From positions 45,891,050 to 45,955,049 of the forward strand of contig OY292277.1 of assembly GCA_958496175.1 (NCBI GenBank): 64,000 bases of DNA, written 5' to 3'. This DNA is from Sisyra terminalis. Its lineage: Eukaryota; Arthropoda; Insecta; Neuroptera; Sisyridae. Shown one piece after another: positions 1-10,073 of this stretch; the stretch's first letter is position 1, and each line of letters opens with the position of its first letter. Both the position numbers and the translations under genes were made by a program. The notes below the pieces were generated by a model. That model had not been told where the DNA came from. It searched no databases and worked only from the letters and a program-made list of their open reading frames with translations.

Positions 1-259
1 TACTGTACATACCTGAAACAAGAGAAAAAAAATCGATTGAAATTGGTTTATTGAAAAATTTATTAGTTGCAATCGTGGACAAGATTCAAAGGTTAAAAAT
101 CTGGCAAACCTTTTGGTGATAAATTAAAAATATATTAAATCTCTAATGAAAATAACCCAAAATGGTTGAAGAAATTCAAAAAGAAAGTGTTCTAGAGCTT
201 TTAAACAGGAATTCAAATAGAAGCCTCCAGATTTTAGTCCTCCAAACAACAATAGAATC
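1..259. other. AT-rich sequence, no gene seen
   Basis: No coding or repeat signature is visible. It is the left flank of the fold-back element and ends at an 11-bp word, CTCTAGAAAAG, that recurs beyond the element's right side. Confidence 0.5.
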
Positions 260-416
260 CTCTAGAAAAGTGTATACAATATATAAAATATATTGCAGTC
301 CAATTTATGTAGTATAATTTAACATAATAATATACAAATTTAATATAATAATATATAAAAATCATACCACCAACATAAATTTGAACAGAAGTTCAAACAA
401 AAATATTCGTGACGTA

Positions 417-465
417 TTGCCCAGATACGTATTTCGATTGCCAAGCAATCTTCATCAGTGGTCAA
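417..465 (-). ncRNA. Type I hammerhead ribozyme motif (left arm)
   Basis: Read on the minus strand, stem I (UUGACCA against UGGGCAA, one A-G mismatch) encloses an intact CUGAUGA core followed by one extra A. Next come stem II GAUUGC/GCAAUC with loop UUG, then GAAA and the self-complementary stem III AUACGUAU. The expected cleavage point is after the C of AUC, just before UGGG. All core boxes are present and in order. Stem III is minimal and palindromic, as in Penelope-like element hammerheads that are thought to act as dimers. Activity is inferred, not shown. Confidence 0.75.
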
Positions 466-570
466 CAAGTAGTTTGGATCACTCCGTAACTGCTTTGTGA
501 TGGTTCATGATTCATGATGCTTTTGTGAATAATCACAAAGCAGTTACGGAGTGATCTGTGATTCAACTAC

Positions 571-622
571 TTGATGACCACTGAGGAAGATTGCTTGGCA
601 ATCGAAATACGTATCTGGGCAA
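571..622 (+). ncRNA. Hammerhead motif with altered core (right arm)
   Basis: This is the inverted partner of the minus-strand motif at 417-465. Stem II (GAUUGC/GCAAUC), GAAA and stem III AUACGUAU are identical, but the core reads CUGAGGA instead of CUGAUGA. The 5' strand of stem I also differs by one base. The core change would be expected to impair cleavage, so only the left-arm copy looks intact. Confidence 0.65.
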
Positions 623-681
623 TACGTCACGAATATTTTTGTTTGAACTTTTGTTCAAATTTATGTTGGTGGTATGATTTT

Positions 682-768
682 TATATATTATTATATTAAG
701 TTTATATATTATTATATTAAATTAGTATATTATTATATTAAATTTGTATATTATTATGTTAAATTATT
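682..768 (+). repeat. AT-rich minisatellite inside the right arm
   Basis: About four imperfect copies of a ~21-bp unit built on TATATTATTATATTAA lie here. The matching part of the left arm (about 318-355) has only about two, so the two arms have diverged in copy number since the palindrome formed. Confidence 0.7.
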
Positions 769-990
769 CTACATAAATTGGACTGCAATATATTTTATAT
801 ATTGTATACACAGTATAACTGTTCAAGGTCAGCGAAAAAATCTTATTTTGACTCTAGAAAAGGTTTTATTTCGATCTTTTGTTTTTTCAAAGGTATGAAG
901 AATTTTTTCGATCCTGTTTGGAATTTTACTTAGGGGATATTGATGTTTTAGAAAATTACTTCATTTTACACGTAACAGGAACTTTTTTTT

Positions 991-1036
991 ATGGTCACTG
1001 AATAAGGGTGGTTTGCAATCGAAATACGTATCTGAG
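991..1036 (+). ncRNA. Degenerate hammerhead relic
   Basis: This stretch aligns with the hammerhead of the fold-back element at 260-862. It keeps the 3' half (TTTGCAATC, GAAA, TACGTATCTG), while the core has decayed to ACTGAATAAG. It lies about 130 bp outside that element and is probably an old, separate copy. Confidence 0.5.
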
Positions 1037-2505
1037 AAAAAAAATTAAGATCTTTTTTTGTATATTTGCTTAATTAGTGATTCATATTTCATAAAATTAT
1101 TTGCTTCGATATATTTAACCTATTTCAAAGGCCGATTTCCCATAAAATTGGAAACAAAAGTTTAAGTTAAAAGTTTAGTTTTTATACTAATACTGTGTTT
1201 TTTTAAAACGCCCTACAAAAGCTAGAGGCAGCAACCCTGGAAAGCGGGGGTGGAATTTAAAAATTAAAACAATTAAATGATCACGGAAAGTGTAACAATT
1301 TAAGGCATTAATGCGCAAGTTGTCTTTCCATTGATTTTCTCAGTTGAGGGAAATGCTAGTGGTTGTTAGCAATTAAAGCGGAAAATATTAATTATTAATT
1401 TTTTACGCGTCATTAACAACCCATTAATAACATACTATTGAAATGAGGGATGAGAAATGCACTTTGGGAGTAGAATGGGCGATAGTGTAAGCTGTAAGTA
1501 AATAACCATATCTAAATAAATCGATTGATTAAACTAAAACAAACATCATCAATTTATTTCGTTACGATTAACTTTACCATATTGATTGAAAACTGTTGCA
1601 AATATAATATTGTTACGTGGCCCCATTTTTCCGGTACGTTTTCAAGTGAACGATCCATTTTCAATAAAAGTGAACCGAAAAAGAAAACCCGGCAAGAGAG
1701 ACGAACGTCAAGGGGTGGGTGAAGACGAACAAAAACAAAAATTCCATAATGGAGGAATGGAAAAAAAAGGACGAGGAAAAACGATCGTTCAATAATAACA
1801 ATAAAAATAAAAATAATAACAATAAGTATCGAGGAATGTTTTTCTACCAAATATTTACAAGTCTTGGCACGTCTTTAATAGAGATGGGTTTTCAAATAGC
1901 ACACAAAAAAAAAACGGACGAGAGAGACAAAAAACACGATACGCCAATGAGGGCACGAAAGATACAAGAGCTCAATCTCCCGATAGGAAAAACTGTTGTA
2001 CTTAGTTGAGGATAAATAAGTAGCGGCAAGAAGGACACGTGATGCATTTTCGCGGCGCTAACAAGGACAGACCGTCGAATTGGCAGGAACGTGTGCCACG
2101 GGCTTGGACGCATAAGGGTTCGGAAATAGTTTTCCCGAAGTTGCTTAAACTTAGGTCAACACACCCGCAACACAACCCTTAATAACTTGGCACCTTGTCA
2201 CGTGTCGGATGCCTTTTCTCGGTCTTTTCATTCATTCGAAATTTGGCAGCCAAGGGGTGGAGGGCGGGGGCGGGGGAGGCGATCGATCAATGGCAGCCAT
2301 CATTTTCAAAAGGAAAAATCTCAAAAAAATTGTCAGTCGTTACAAGGATAACATTGTACAAGGATATTTTCCTTTGCCTGTTTACTATTAACTTGAAAAC
2401 CATTAAATGCAATTTGATACTGTCTGACTTTTACATTAAGGGTCGCAAAAAAAACCCTGTTTTTTGACAGAAAATCAAAGTTGGTCTTAATATAATATTT
2501 GATAA
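1037..2505. other. Unique sequence, no gene recognised
   Basis: No homology to a known protein is recognisable in any frame. Short overlapping ORFs near 1.5-2.1 kb on both strands share the same GC-balanced patch and look like chance ORFs. An A-rich (AAT/AAC) low-complexity run sits at about 1790-1826. A CAACCCTTA word occurs at 2173-2181, followed by a G-rich stretch near 2258-2280. Confidence 0.4.
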
Positions 2506-3352
2506 TAATTCCTTACTATCTTTTTTCTTTCCAAAGAAAAAATTGATTTCGGTTTTATTATGTAAAAGGAATTCATTGATTTATACCATAGACTCATCAT
2601 TACTATGGAGTTTATAACATTCTTTGAAAAATCTGCATAATGTATATGTTTTTTATAAACGTAAATGACAGAAATTTTGGGTATCCAAATAACGAGGAGG
2701 GTTGGAGAGGTAAGGGGTAAACATAAACTTAGTTAAACATTAGTTAAAGTTAGTCAAAGCAATATTTATTAGGTAGTTAATTCGGGATAGTAAATATGTA
2801 AAGAAGACATTTAAAAAGGCTTAGATGGGACATAGTACAAAAATTTATGGGAAACACTGTTTTGAATTTAGGTACATATTATCCAATTGTATAACCAACT
2901 AGATATCGAGCAAAAAAATCATAAAAATGCCCCTACAGTGCTAGAAACATTCTCATACTTGATATTAATTCCTTACTATTTTTTTTTTTCAATATGTAAA
3001 AGGAGTTCATTGATTTATACCATAGAATCATCTTAACTATGGAGTTCATAAAATTCTTTGCAAAGTCTGTATAATAAACATGTTTTTTATAAACGTAAAT
3101 CAAAGAAATTTTGAGTATTCGAATAACGAGGAGAGTTGGAGAGGTAAGGGTAAAACATAAACTAAGATAAACATGAGTTAGAGTTAATCAAACCAATATT
3201 TATTAGGTAGTTAATTAGGGATAGTAAATATGTAAGGAAGACATTTAAAAAAGCTTAGATGGGGCATAGTACAAACAAGTTTGGGGAGCATTGTTTTGGA
3301 TTTAGGTACATATTGTCCAATTGCATAACCAACTAGATATCGGGCAAAGGAT
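2506..3352 (+). repeat. Diverged tandem duplication, ~440-bp unit
   Basis: Two direct copies, about 2506-2922 and 2966-3352, align over nearly their whole length. Shared landmarks include TTCATTGATTTATACCATAG, TTTTTTATAAACGTAAAT, AATATTTATTAGGTAGTTAA and AACCAACTAGATATCG. They differ by scattered substitutions and small indels, so the duplication is old. No long ORF or terminal repeat is seen, and the origin of the unit is unknown. Confidence 0.9.
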
Positions 3353-3838
3353 TCTTAATTAATGCAATTAATTCTTAATTAATTTTTGATTACTTTTCGA
3401 ACCAAATTTGGTGGTATAACAATAAGGTTCCCAACTAGTGACCTTAGATATATCAGTTTTAATGATATATATATATTTAAGAAACGCTATAACCAGATTG
3501 AGACCAAAAAAATACAGTGGAAAAGGGATCCCTCGTACATGACATTAACTTTTTTTCCAATTTTTGAACCTCCCCCTCCATTGTTATCCGAATATGTTAC
3601 ATTTTGATCATCCCTATCGTAATTGTCAACATTTTAAAACCTCTCCCCTTTTCATACAAAATTGGAAAAAATAATAAATTGATTTTTCCTTAAATTATTG
3701 ATTTGGAACATCATTTTCCCATATGCCCTAAAATATCAAACTTTTGAAACCTCTATTCCTCAGCTTATGGCAGATATCTTTTGCAAATGATCCCTAATCA
3801 GTAATCACGCAAATCGCCTGGATACCAATCTTTTAGAC
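3353..3838. other. Sequence with possible MITE remnant
   Basis: No gene is seen. Positions about 3525-3660 (ending in pyrimidine-rich CCTCCCCCTCC and a downstream CATCCCTATCG) loosely resemble one end of the GGGACC-type MITE suggested at 6252-6500. The match is too weak to classify. Confidence 0.3.
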
Positions 3839-4052
3839 CAGTGGTTCTTAATCTGGGTTCAATAGAACCCCAGAAGGCCCAGAAGTTTGAAGAGTCAGTC
3901 TCACGGATAAGGCGAATATCATATTTTAATGATTTTGTTCTTTATTCTAATGGTTTTGTGCATTTTGTGCACCTCTCTTTGGAATTTGGAAAAAATGCAT
4001 CTATGAAACTGTAGGGGGAGGGCAGTACTTCCTGCATAGTTTAGAACCACTG
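3839..4052. mobile_element. hAT-type MITE, 214 bp
   Basis: The element begins CAGTGGTTCTTAA and ends TTTAGAACCACTG, terminal inverted repeats typical of hAT non-autonomous elements. The flanking octamers TTTTAGAC and CTTTAAAC match at 6 of 8 positions, consistent with an aged 8-bp target duplication. The interior is non-coding. A second, right-truncated copy lies at 48914-49178. Confidence 0.85.
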
Positions 4053-4498
4053 CTTTAAACAATTGAAACGAATGTAAAACATTAATTTGCATCTTAACTT
4101 TGATTTATAAGAACCTTTGCATCGTAGAAGGTTACCATATACACCATATACAATATACAATATACACTATTTTGTCCCTCATCTCAAAAAATTTATGAGT
4201 TTAAAAATTTTTACCCTAAAAAAATAATAGTTTGATCACTTGTGTGGTTTGTGTACCATTCTGTTGGGAACTCAATTTGTAATGACAATTTGACATAACT
4301 CAAATTAAAAAAAAAAGTTATCATATATCTCGGTAACAAATTCCTTTAAATGTAACATAAGAAATCCCATATAAAATTTTGATTTCTTAACTATCCTACT
4401 TTTGTTACTTTTGCCATGAAAAAGAGAAGAAATCTTAAAGAATATTTAATGTATTGAAAAGAAAAATATATTTCAACGATTTAAGAAATTTCACCAAA

Positions 4499-4705
4499 GA
4501 AGTTCAACCACGCAAAGCTATTATAAATGTGATGACAAGAACAAAGGAAAACTGGATCGGTTATATATGCAGAAGGAAAGAATTCATAATTGATTTGGAC
4601 TAATTAAAAGAGGACTAAAGTACTCCAAAAAACAAATTCGCCAGGGATAGACGATACTAAGGGGAGAAATTCAATAACGTTAAAAACTAAATCTACCAGG
4701 TAGAA
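4499..4705 (+). pseudogene. RTE-like LINE 3' end relic
   Basis: Broken plus-strand frames resemble the C-terminal tail of RTE-type LINE polyproteins. One segment reads NVMTRTKENWIGYICRRK, to be compared with the family's conserved tryptophan-isoleucine-glycine-histidine block followed by an arginine-rich tail, and another reads GEKFNNVK. Stop codons and a frame change interrupt it, and neither RT core nor endonuclease is present. It is a short, dead 3' fragment. The LINE-clade assignment rests on motif memory only. Confidence 0.55.
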
Positions 4706-6251
4706 AAGGAAATAAAAATTGTGGTAATTTTTAACATTTAACTTAATTTTTTCTTAAAAATGCACTTATGATGCATTAAATTGTCTATTTGAAGATAAAA
4801 TTGAAATATTACTTATTTCAATATTCTACCTATTGGAATTTTAAGCAAAAAACCTTTAAAAAAGTTATTGAAAACTCTTAAAAGGCATTCCTTTGTAAGG
4901 TATCGCATTCACTAATCAAGTGCTTTCATTAGAGCTTGATAATTTAATAAAATTGTTCACTATACACTTTACAAAATCAAGCTAATAAAAAAGCTCATTT
5001 TCCTACTCGAATCCCATCATGAAAAAATGGAGCGCTTTTTCCGGAATTCATCTTTTATCTGCACCGAGTCTATGTAGTATGTATGCAATATCGTAATGCA
5101 GCAGTATGCACTGAGTGAATTTTTATAAAGAATTTCAAAATTTTTATAAATTAAAAACGTGACTTCCGAGAAGCACAAAGCTCGCAATAAAGAAATATAC
5201 GTAAGCAATATTTTCCTATGCCAAGTAATTGGCTCTTATCTCTCTGTCATTATAAACGATGTCTTTATTAGTTTCCGGGAAATTCGACTAAAATCGAACG
5301 AAAAGCTTTCGGAAAAAGTCATATTCTATATGGAATTTAATTTTCATAGATATATAATTTCCATCATTCGTCATTGTCATATTTGCATTCACTAATTGAT
5401 TATTATATTTAGAAAATTGTGAATAATTGAAAAGAGAGAATACCGGCATTGTGTTTCATAAAATAATTTGATACAATTTCATAAATAACATTTTATATAT
5501 ATAAATACATTATTGATAAAGCTTGAGAGGAGTCTAATGAAGCCTAATGGATTGTGGTTTATTATTTATTTTTCCCCCAAACCCGAAACAATCATTCGTA
5601 GTATAAGCAGACGAAATAAATAACCGGCAGATTAAATCGATTAGTTTTCGGAAAAAAAAATGAGATCTGTGAGTAGATTTATGAAGATATATGAACTTTT
5701 TGTCAGCTTTTTAATAAACAGAGCTATTATGGACGTGTTATCTTGGATCAATTCCGAATCTATCATGTCTGGCAAGTTTTCCACGCTATTCAATAACCCT
5801 ACTACTACCCAAACGTAATCCACGGCCGAGGAAAATTTGCTGGATTTTTTTTTCGTCGAAATATTTAAAATTCAATCTCGATTGATGTGTTTTATGTGTT
5901 CGTTCAAATCAATATAAAAATATCTATTATATTAAATTGAATTGAATGGATTTTCCGTTGAGTTGCTATTGATTTTCAATTTTCATATTTTCAATGAAAT
6001 AATATTTAGTTATTGTCTCAATTAAATTTGCATTAAAGCAATTAAGTATCTATTGTTATTAATTGAAATAATTGGTTTTGACGAGACAATATTTTATTTT
6101 ATTTGTTAGAAAAAAGAAATATTTCAAATGATTTTCAACTTGATTTCCATTGAAAATTGATAATTTAAATCTGAAAAAATTTTAATGAAATTATTGTCAA
6201 ATAAATGTGAAATTTGATTTATAGAGTGATTGATTAATACCTCTGATTATA
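4706..6251. other. AT-rich sequence, no gene recognised
   Basis: Two opposite-strand ORFs near 5.0-5.4 kb and a 60-codon ORF near 5.7 kb show no recognisable domain and match background expectation. No inverted or tandem repeat longer than a few tens of bases was seen. Confidence 0.35.
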
Positions 6252-6502
6252 TACCGTAATATAAGGGACCATCCATAAAAAAAGTCAGATGAGGGAGAAG
6301 GAGAATTGGTTTCAAAAATGTTACATATAACAACATCAAGACAAAAAAGTTTTTAAAAAACAAAGGTCCTTTTGACATTTGATTTAAAAAAATAAATAAA
6401 TAAGTATTCAAATTGGATATTTATTGGAGTCTTCGAAACTTTTGAGCATTAGTTAGAGGAGGAAGCCTTCAAAATTTGACGGTATAGGACATTAAGGGAT
6501 GA
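6252..6502. mobile_element. Possible MITE remnant with GGGACC end
   Basis: The start, AAGGGACCATCCATAAA, resembles the terminus of a MITE family common in insects. The sequence then runs through TGAGGGAGAAGGAG. A matching opposite end is not clear; the best candidate is the ATTAAGGGATGAT region near 6491. Treat as tentative. Confidence 0.3.
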
Positions 6503-6584
6503 TACCAGAAGATTCTATTAATAAGATGTCCTGTAATTTTCTTTCCTTTTTCTAATATAAAATTAAAACAGTATCAAATAATTA

Positions 6585-6692
6585 AAATAACAGGAATGTG
6601 GACAACAATTGTTTGCCAAATAAAATGGCTGAAATGTTGCAAAATCAATAATCTACGTTAGAACCATTGTTGTTCACATTCCTATTATCAGA
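6585..6692. mobile_element. Short TIR element or hairpin, ~108 bp
   Basis: Two 28-base arms, 6585-6612 and 6662-6689, are inverted complements with only a few mismatches (core AGGAATGTG, ACAACAAT). About 50 bases of unrelated AT-rich DNA separate them. The size fits a tiny MITE. The transcript would also fold into a 28-bp hairpin, but the large loop makes a microRNA precursor less likely than at 52168-52249. Confidence 0.65.
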
Positions 6693-6784
6693 TGATAAAA
6701 TTCAGATCTCAGCTTTTTTTTTTTAAATAAGAAGACAATTCAGGTTGTTTATGATCGGTTTTTTTTATTTAATATTTTTAATAT

Positions 6785-6835
6785 TCAATTAGCTACGTTT
6801 CGTTACGTATCGTAACTTCATCAGGCTTCTTGATT
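6785..6835 (-). ncRNA. Type I hammerhead ribozyme motif (left arm)
   Basis: On the minus strand the order is: a stem I strand ending AGC, an intact CUGAUGA plus one extra A, stem II GUUACG/CGUAAC with loop AUA, GAAA, a two-pair stem III ACGU, A at the cleavage position, then GCU closing stem I. The stem I halves AGC/GCU and AAUCAA/UUGA(A)U flank an internal loop, as expected for type I motifs with tertiary contacts. Activity is inferred. Confidence 0.75.
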
Positions 6836-6880
6836 CACAACAAATATAATATTGAATTTAAATTGAAAATATTTTTTGTG

Positions 6881-6933
6881 AATCAAGAAGCCTGATGAAG
6901 TTACGATACGTAACGAAACGTAGCTAATTGATT
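6881..6933 (+). ncRNA. Type I hammerhead ribozyme motif (right arm)
   Basis: All core boxes are intact: CUGAUGA at 6892-6898, stem II GUUACG/CGUAAC, GAAA, and palindromic stem III ACGU with cleavage expected after GUA. Outer stem I is AAUCAA paired with UUGAUU, then a GA/AA internal loop, then AGC paired with GCU. Together with the left-arm copy, this element can present an intact motif on either strand. Cleavage activity is inferred. Confidence 0.8.
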
Positions 6934-6986
6934 ATTAAAAGTATTAAATAAAAAAACCGATCTTAAACAACCTAAATTGTCTTCTA

Positions 6987-7954
6987 ATTCCTGTTATTAA
7001 TTAATTGATTATAAACCATGGATGTTATTTTGAATTCTGATTTTAATAAATTTCATTTATATAAATTCTTTTCATTTGAAATCTTCTCTTTTCTTCAAGA
7101 AGCCCCATTTTGCCATCTTTCCAAAATTTTTGTTTTGAACCCGAGATAATCCTAGATGTCTGTTGGATCAATATTTCGTAAAATATCGATCAAACAATTA
7201 AAGATTTATACTCATTATCAAGGTGATATTTTGCACTAATATAATTCTTCTGCTCTTTTTTGTTTGGTCCATTCAATTGCGAGTTATAAGGCATTAAAAC
7301 TGCAAGTCAACAGGAAGAAAATTCGATATATTTTACAGTTTTTCTTTGATAAAAAAGGGGAAAATGCAAGCCAGGTGGCTGAAATTGTGAATGGTATTTA
7401 TGGTTTCGAAATTGCAACAGCTAATTATGTGCAGTTTGACTTCATCGGTTCTTAAAATTTTTGGAATGTTATCATGTTAAGAATTTGCGATACCTGTGGT
7501 GTGTATTTAATTAAATTTACGTTGATGAGTATTTTGCGGTCTTTTTAGTTTTGTTTTCTTTCTGTCGATAATCACGATAATATTAGGTATTTGTTTTCAG
7601 CATACTTTAGAAATGCTTTTAATAAAATAATGAAAGGTTAATCTAAACAATAAGTGGCCATCGGTTTATGATGAAGTTCTGTTCCTAAAAATACCGGCGT
7701 AAATTTAATCGGTGTAAAATGAACCGAATTATAATAGAAAGTATGGAATTAGGTTCTATTTCATAAAAATAATGGCATATGCTGATATAATATTATTATA
7801 TTTGAAGTTTGTAAATTAATATAATATATGTATAGTTAAACCAAAAAACTCCATTCTTTTGAATTACCTCCATATTTTCTTTAAGTTTGATAGACCGAAG
7901 TACCCTTTTCGCAACATGTTCAGAATACTTTTTTGTACTTTTATTATATACTAG
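6987..7954. other. AT-rich sequence, no gene recognised
   Basis: A 63-codon ORF near 7.26-7.46 kb has no recognisable motif. No repeat structure was found by eye. Confidence 0.35.
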
Positions 7955-9047
7955 TAGTTGCCCGTTGCATTCGCAACTAAAGGTTTTACCGCAATAAAAT
8001 ATTTAATATGTAGAGTTAATCAAAAATCGAAATTTTAAATTTAATAATCAAAGTGTTGTTAATATAAAAAAGTTTATCTAAAATTATATAAAGAAATAAA
8101 ATATAAGTGTTTTTTTTATATCATTTTAATAACGACATTTTAAATAACGTCATTTCACTAAATTAGCTTCAAATTTTAATATTTATGTAATACTTATACC
8201 AAATTGGCGATTTTAAATTTTGGTTCGTTTTTCAACAATCAAACTTTTTAAAATCTATTTTTTATGAACCAATGGTTATGATCTGGAGTAATTATATGTT
8301 TGGCTGAAAAGCATTACGGGAGCAGTTTTTTGCCATATATTTCATTGTCAATGCAAATATAAAATCTTCCATACTAACTTTTTTTCGGTATTTAGAACAA
8401 CTTGAAAATCAATTATTGTTATTGAAAAAAAAATAAAATATTCGAATTTACTTCCACGCTTTTCACCTATTTCCAACAATTTTGTATGTACAACATCCAA
8501 ATGTGCGAAATTGAATAGCTTTTTAATCATGTTAACTAACATAAAGAAGGTAATTATTTTTTTTCGTTTTACATTGTATTTTCAAATATAAGTGCACATT
8601 TGTGTCGATGAAATTCGGAAAGTGTTTTCCTTATACGATGCAGATAAAAAAGTGAAAAACGGTAGCAAAGTTTGTAAGGGATAACGTTTAATAAACAATC
8701 GAAATTTCAAATTTAATAATCAATCAAAGTCCGTTAAAAGCGAAACGTTATTACTGCTTAATATAAAACAAAGTTGATTTATAATTAGAAACAAAAGCTT
8801 AGGGTCTGCTTAAAAGTTTAAACTCTGATAAGTAGATATATCTGAAAAGATTAAGTTTAGTTTATAAGAGAGTATTAAGATTTTTAACTTCCACATATTG
8901 TAAACATGAAAATCCGAAATACGTATTCACAAATACATTAGTGAGTGAGTACCCTTACCAACGTTTTGAATGCGTAAGTGGGGATAACAGAGCACATGCG
9001 TGTAGCCTATTCTGCACGGACGCACGGCAAGATAGCCAATTTATATA
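7955..9047. repeat. Possible dispersed repeat with GTTGCCCG start
   Basis: The segment opens with TATACTAGTAGTTGCCCG and closes near ATTTATATAGAAGATGG, boundaries that resemble those of common insect interspersed repeats. The interior is non-coding. Within it, a phrase about fields of AATTTTAAATTTAATAATCAA recurs near 8023 and 8705, a hint of internal duplication. The class is not determined. Confidence 0.35.
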
Positions 9048-9698
9048 GAAGATGGTATTGTTACTTGACCAAATAATTAACGCCAAAAATAATAAGTACA
9101 AAAAAAATTAATTTAATTGTAGCATTGCGTTTAATAAATGTGCATAAGTCGTAGTAACTTGGAAAATATTTAATAACTGAATCATCAACTTGTCTAATTA
9201 TTTTAGTCCTTTCCCAGCTTCCGGGGAAGCCCAGTATAAGCCCAATTAAACCAGAAATTTTTCATGGGCGTTATTATAAATCGACGTTTATAAAACCAGC
9301 GTAAACCGAGGGCTACCTGCACAGTTCACCATGGTTGTTAGAATGACTTTTCCCTAGTACCATTATACCATAATCTTTTCAGTTTTTCTGTTTCATTTTC
9401 TCGATCGTTAGAACTTATAAATTTATATGTTTATCTCTTTTAATTGGCGCTTTTTCGTTTCAAGAAATTTCAAGTCACAACTATTAAATATGTTAAAAAA
9501 GTTTTTACTCCAAAAAAAAATAAAATTATTTGGATCATAATATAGTAACAATATCAAACATTAAAAGTCATAGAAGCATTAAATAAAAAAAAATATATTG
9601 CAAAACTATGAACAACAATTAACCGCTTCTTGCAGCAATAGTGGCGGCAAACAATTCAACATGTCGCCAAAAGTTTAAAGGTTTTACCAATGTAAGGT
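9048..9698. other. Sequence without recognised feature
   Basis: AT-rich, with one slightly GC-balanced patch near 9200-9360 (CAGCTTCCGGGGAAGCC). No ORF of interest was seen. Confidence 0.35.
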
Positions 9699-10073
9699 TT
9701 ATATAAAAGACGGAATTCCAGCCTTACAAAGCATAATGGGAAATATATCAAGATGTGGCGCCGCCACAAGTGTGTCTAGAAAACTAGGTAACCGGACCTA
9801 TGCAAGGTTTATAAAATACACAGGTGGTCTTATACAGTACGTGACGTATCCGGAAGAAATTCGTACATATCTTCAGACTGATTCAAATTTCAAAATTCTT
9901 CGTATGATGCCTTTTTTTTCCTAATAGGGCATCCTGTGTAATTTATAAACCTTGGGACCTATGTACTTTTATTCTAGCAGTGAAATTTAGTACTGTAGAT
10001 ACACTAGTGGCGGCGCCACATCTTGACACATTTCCCATAATGCATTGTAAGATTGGAATACCTGTTTATATAT
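9699..10073. mobile_element. MITE with long TIRs and a GC-rich inner core
   Basis: Arms of about 130 bp (9699-9832 and 9926-10073) are inverted complements. The best-conserved 60 bp lie at 9714-9773 against 10004-10063 and contain AAGATGTGGCGCCGCCAC next to GCATAATGGGAAAT. A second conserved stretch is AGGTTTATAAA...ACACAGG. The short plus-strand ORF from 9736 crosses the TIR and middle and is not a gene. The superfamily is unclear, and no obvious target duplication was found beyond AT-rich flanks. Confidence 0.8.

Larger units (their letters stand above)
260..862. mobile_element. Fold-back element carrying two inverted hammerhead motifs
   Basis: Positions 271-811 form a long inverted repeat: the left arm (about 271-500) is the near-perfect reverse complement of the right arm (about 535-811), with a small centre around 500-535. 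Each arm carries an AT-rich outer part and a hammerhead-like motif, on the minus strand in the left arm and the plus strand in the right. The 11-bp word CTCTAGAAAAG occurs at 260-270 and again at 852-862, a possible target-site duplication with about 40 bp of extra sequence on the right. No protein is encoded. Seen directly: the palindrome and the motifs. Known: hammerheads occur in the pseudo-LTRs of Penelope-like elements. Inference: this is a non-autonomous Penelope-derived inverted pair rather than an ordinary MITE. Confidence 0.75.
6729..6986. mobile_element. Second fold-back element with inverted hammerheads
   Basis: A left arm (6729-6839) and right arm (6877-6986) are almost perfect reverse complements around a ~37-bp AT-rich centre. 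The outer ends are AAGAAGACAATTCAGG and its complement. Each arm contains one hammerhead-like motif, minus strand on the left and plus on the right, the same arrangement as the element at 260-862 but with unrelated stem sequences. It encodes no protein. A Penelope-related origin is inferred from the ribozyme type. Confidence 0.8.

Noticed and set aside
9736..9924. 62-codon ORF in the 9.7-kb element as a transposon protein
   Set aside because: Its first half is the terminal inverted repeat, and the mirrored arm is not coding.
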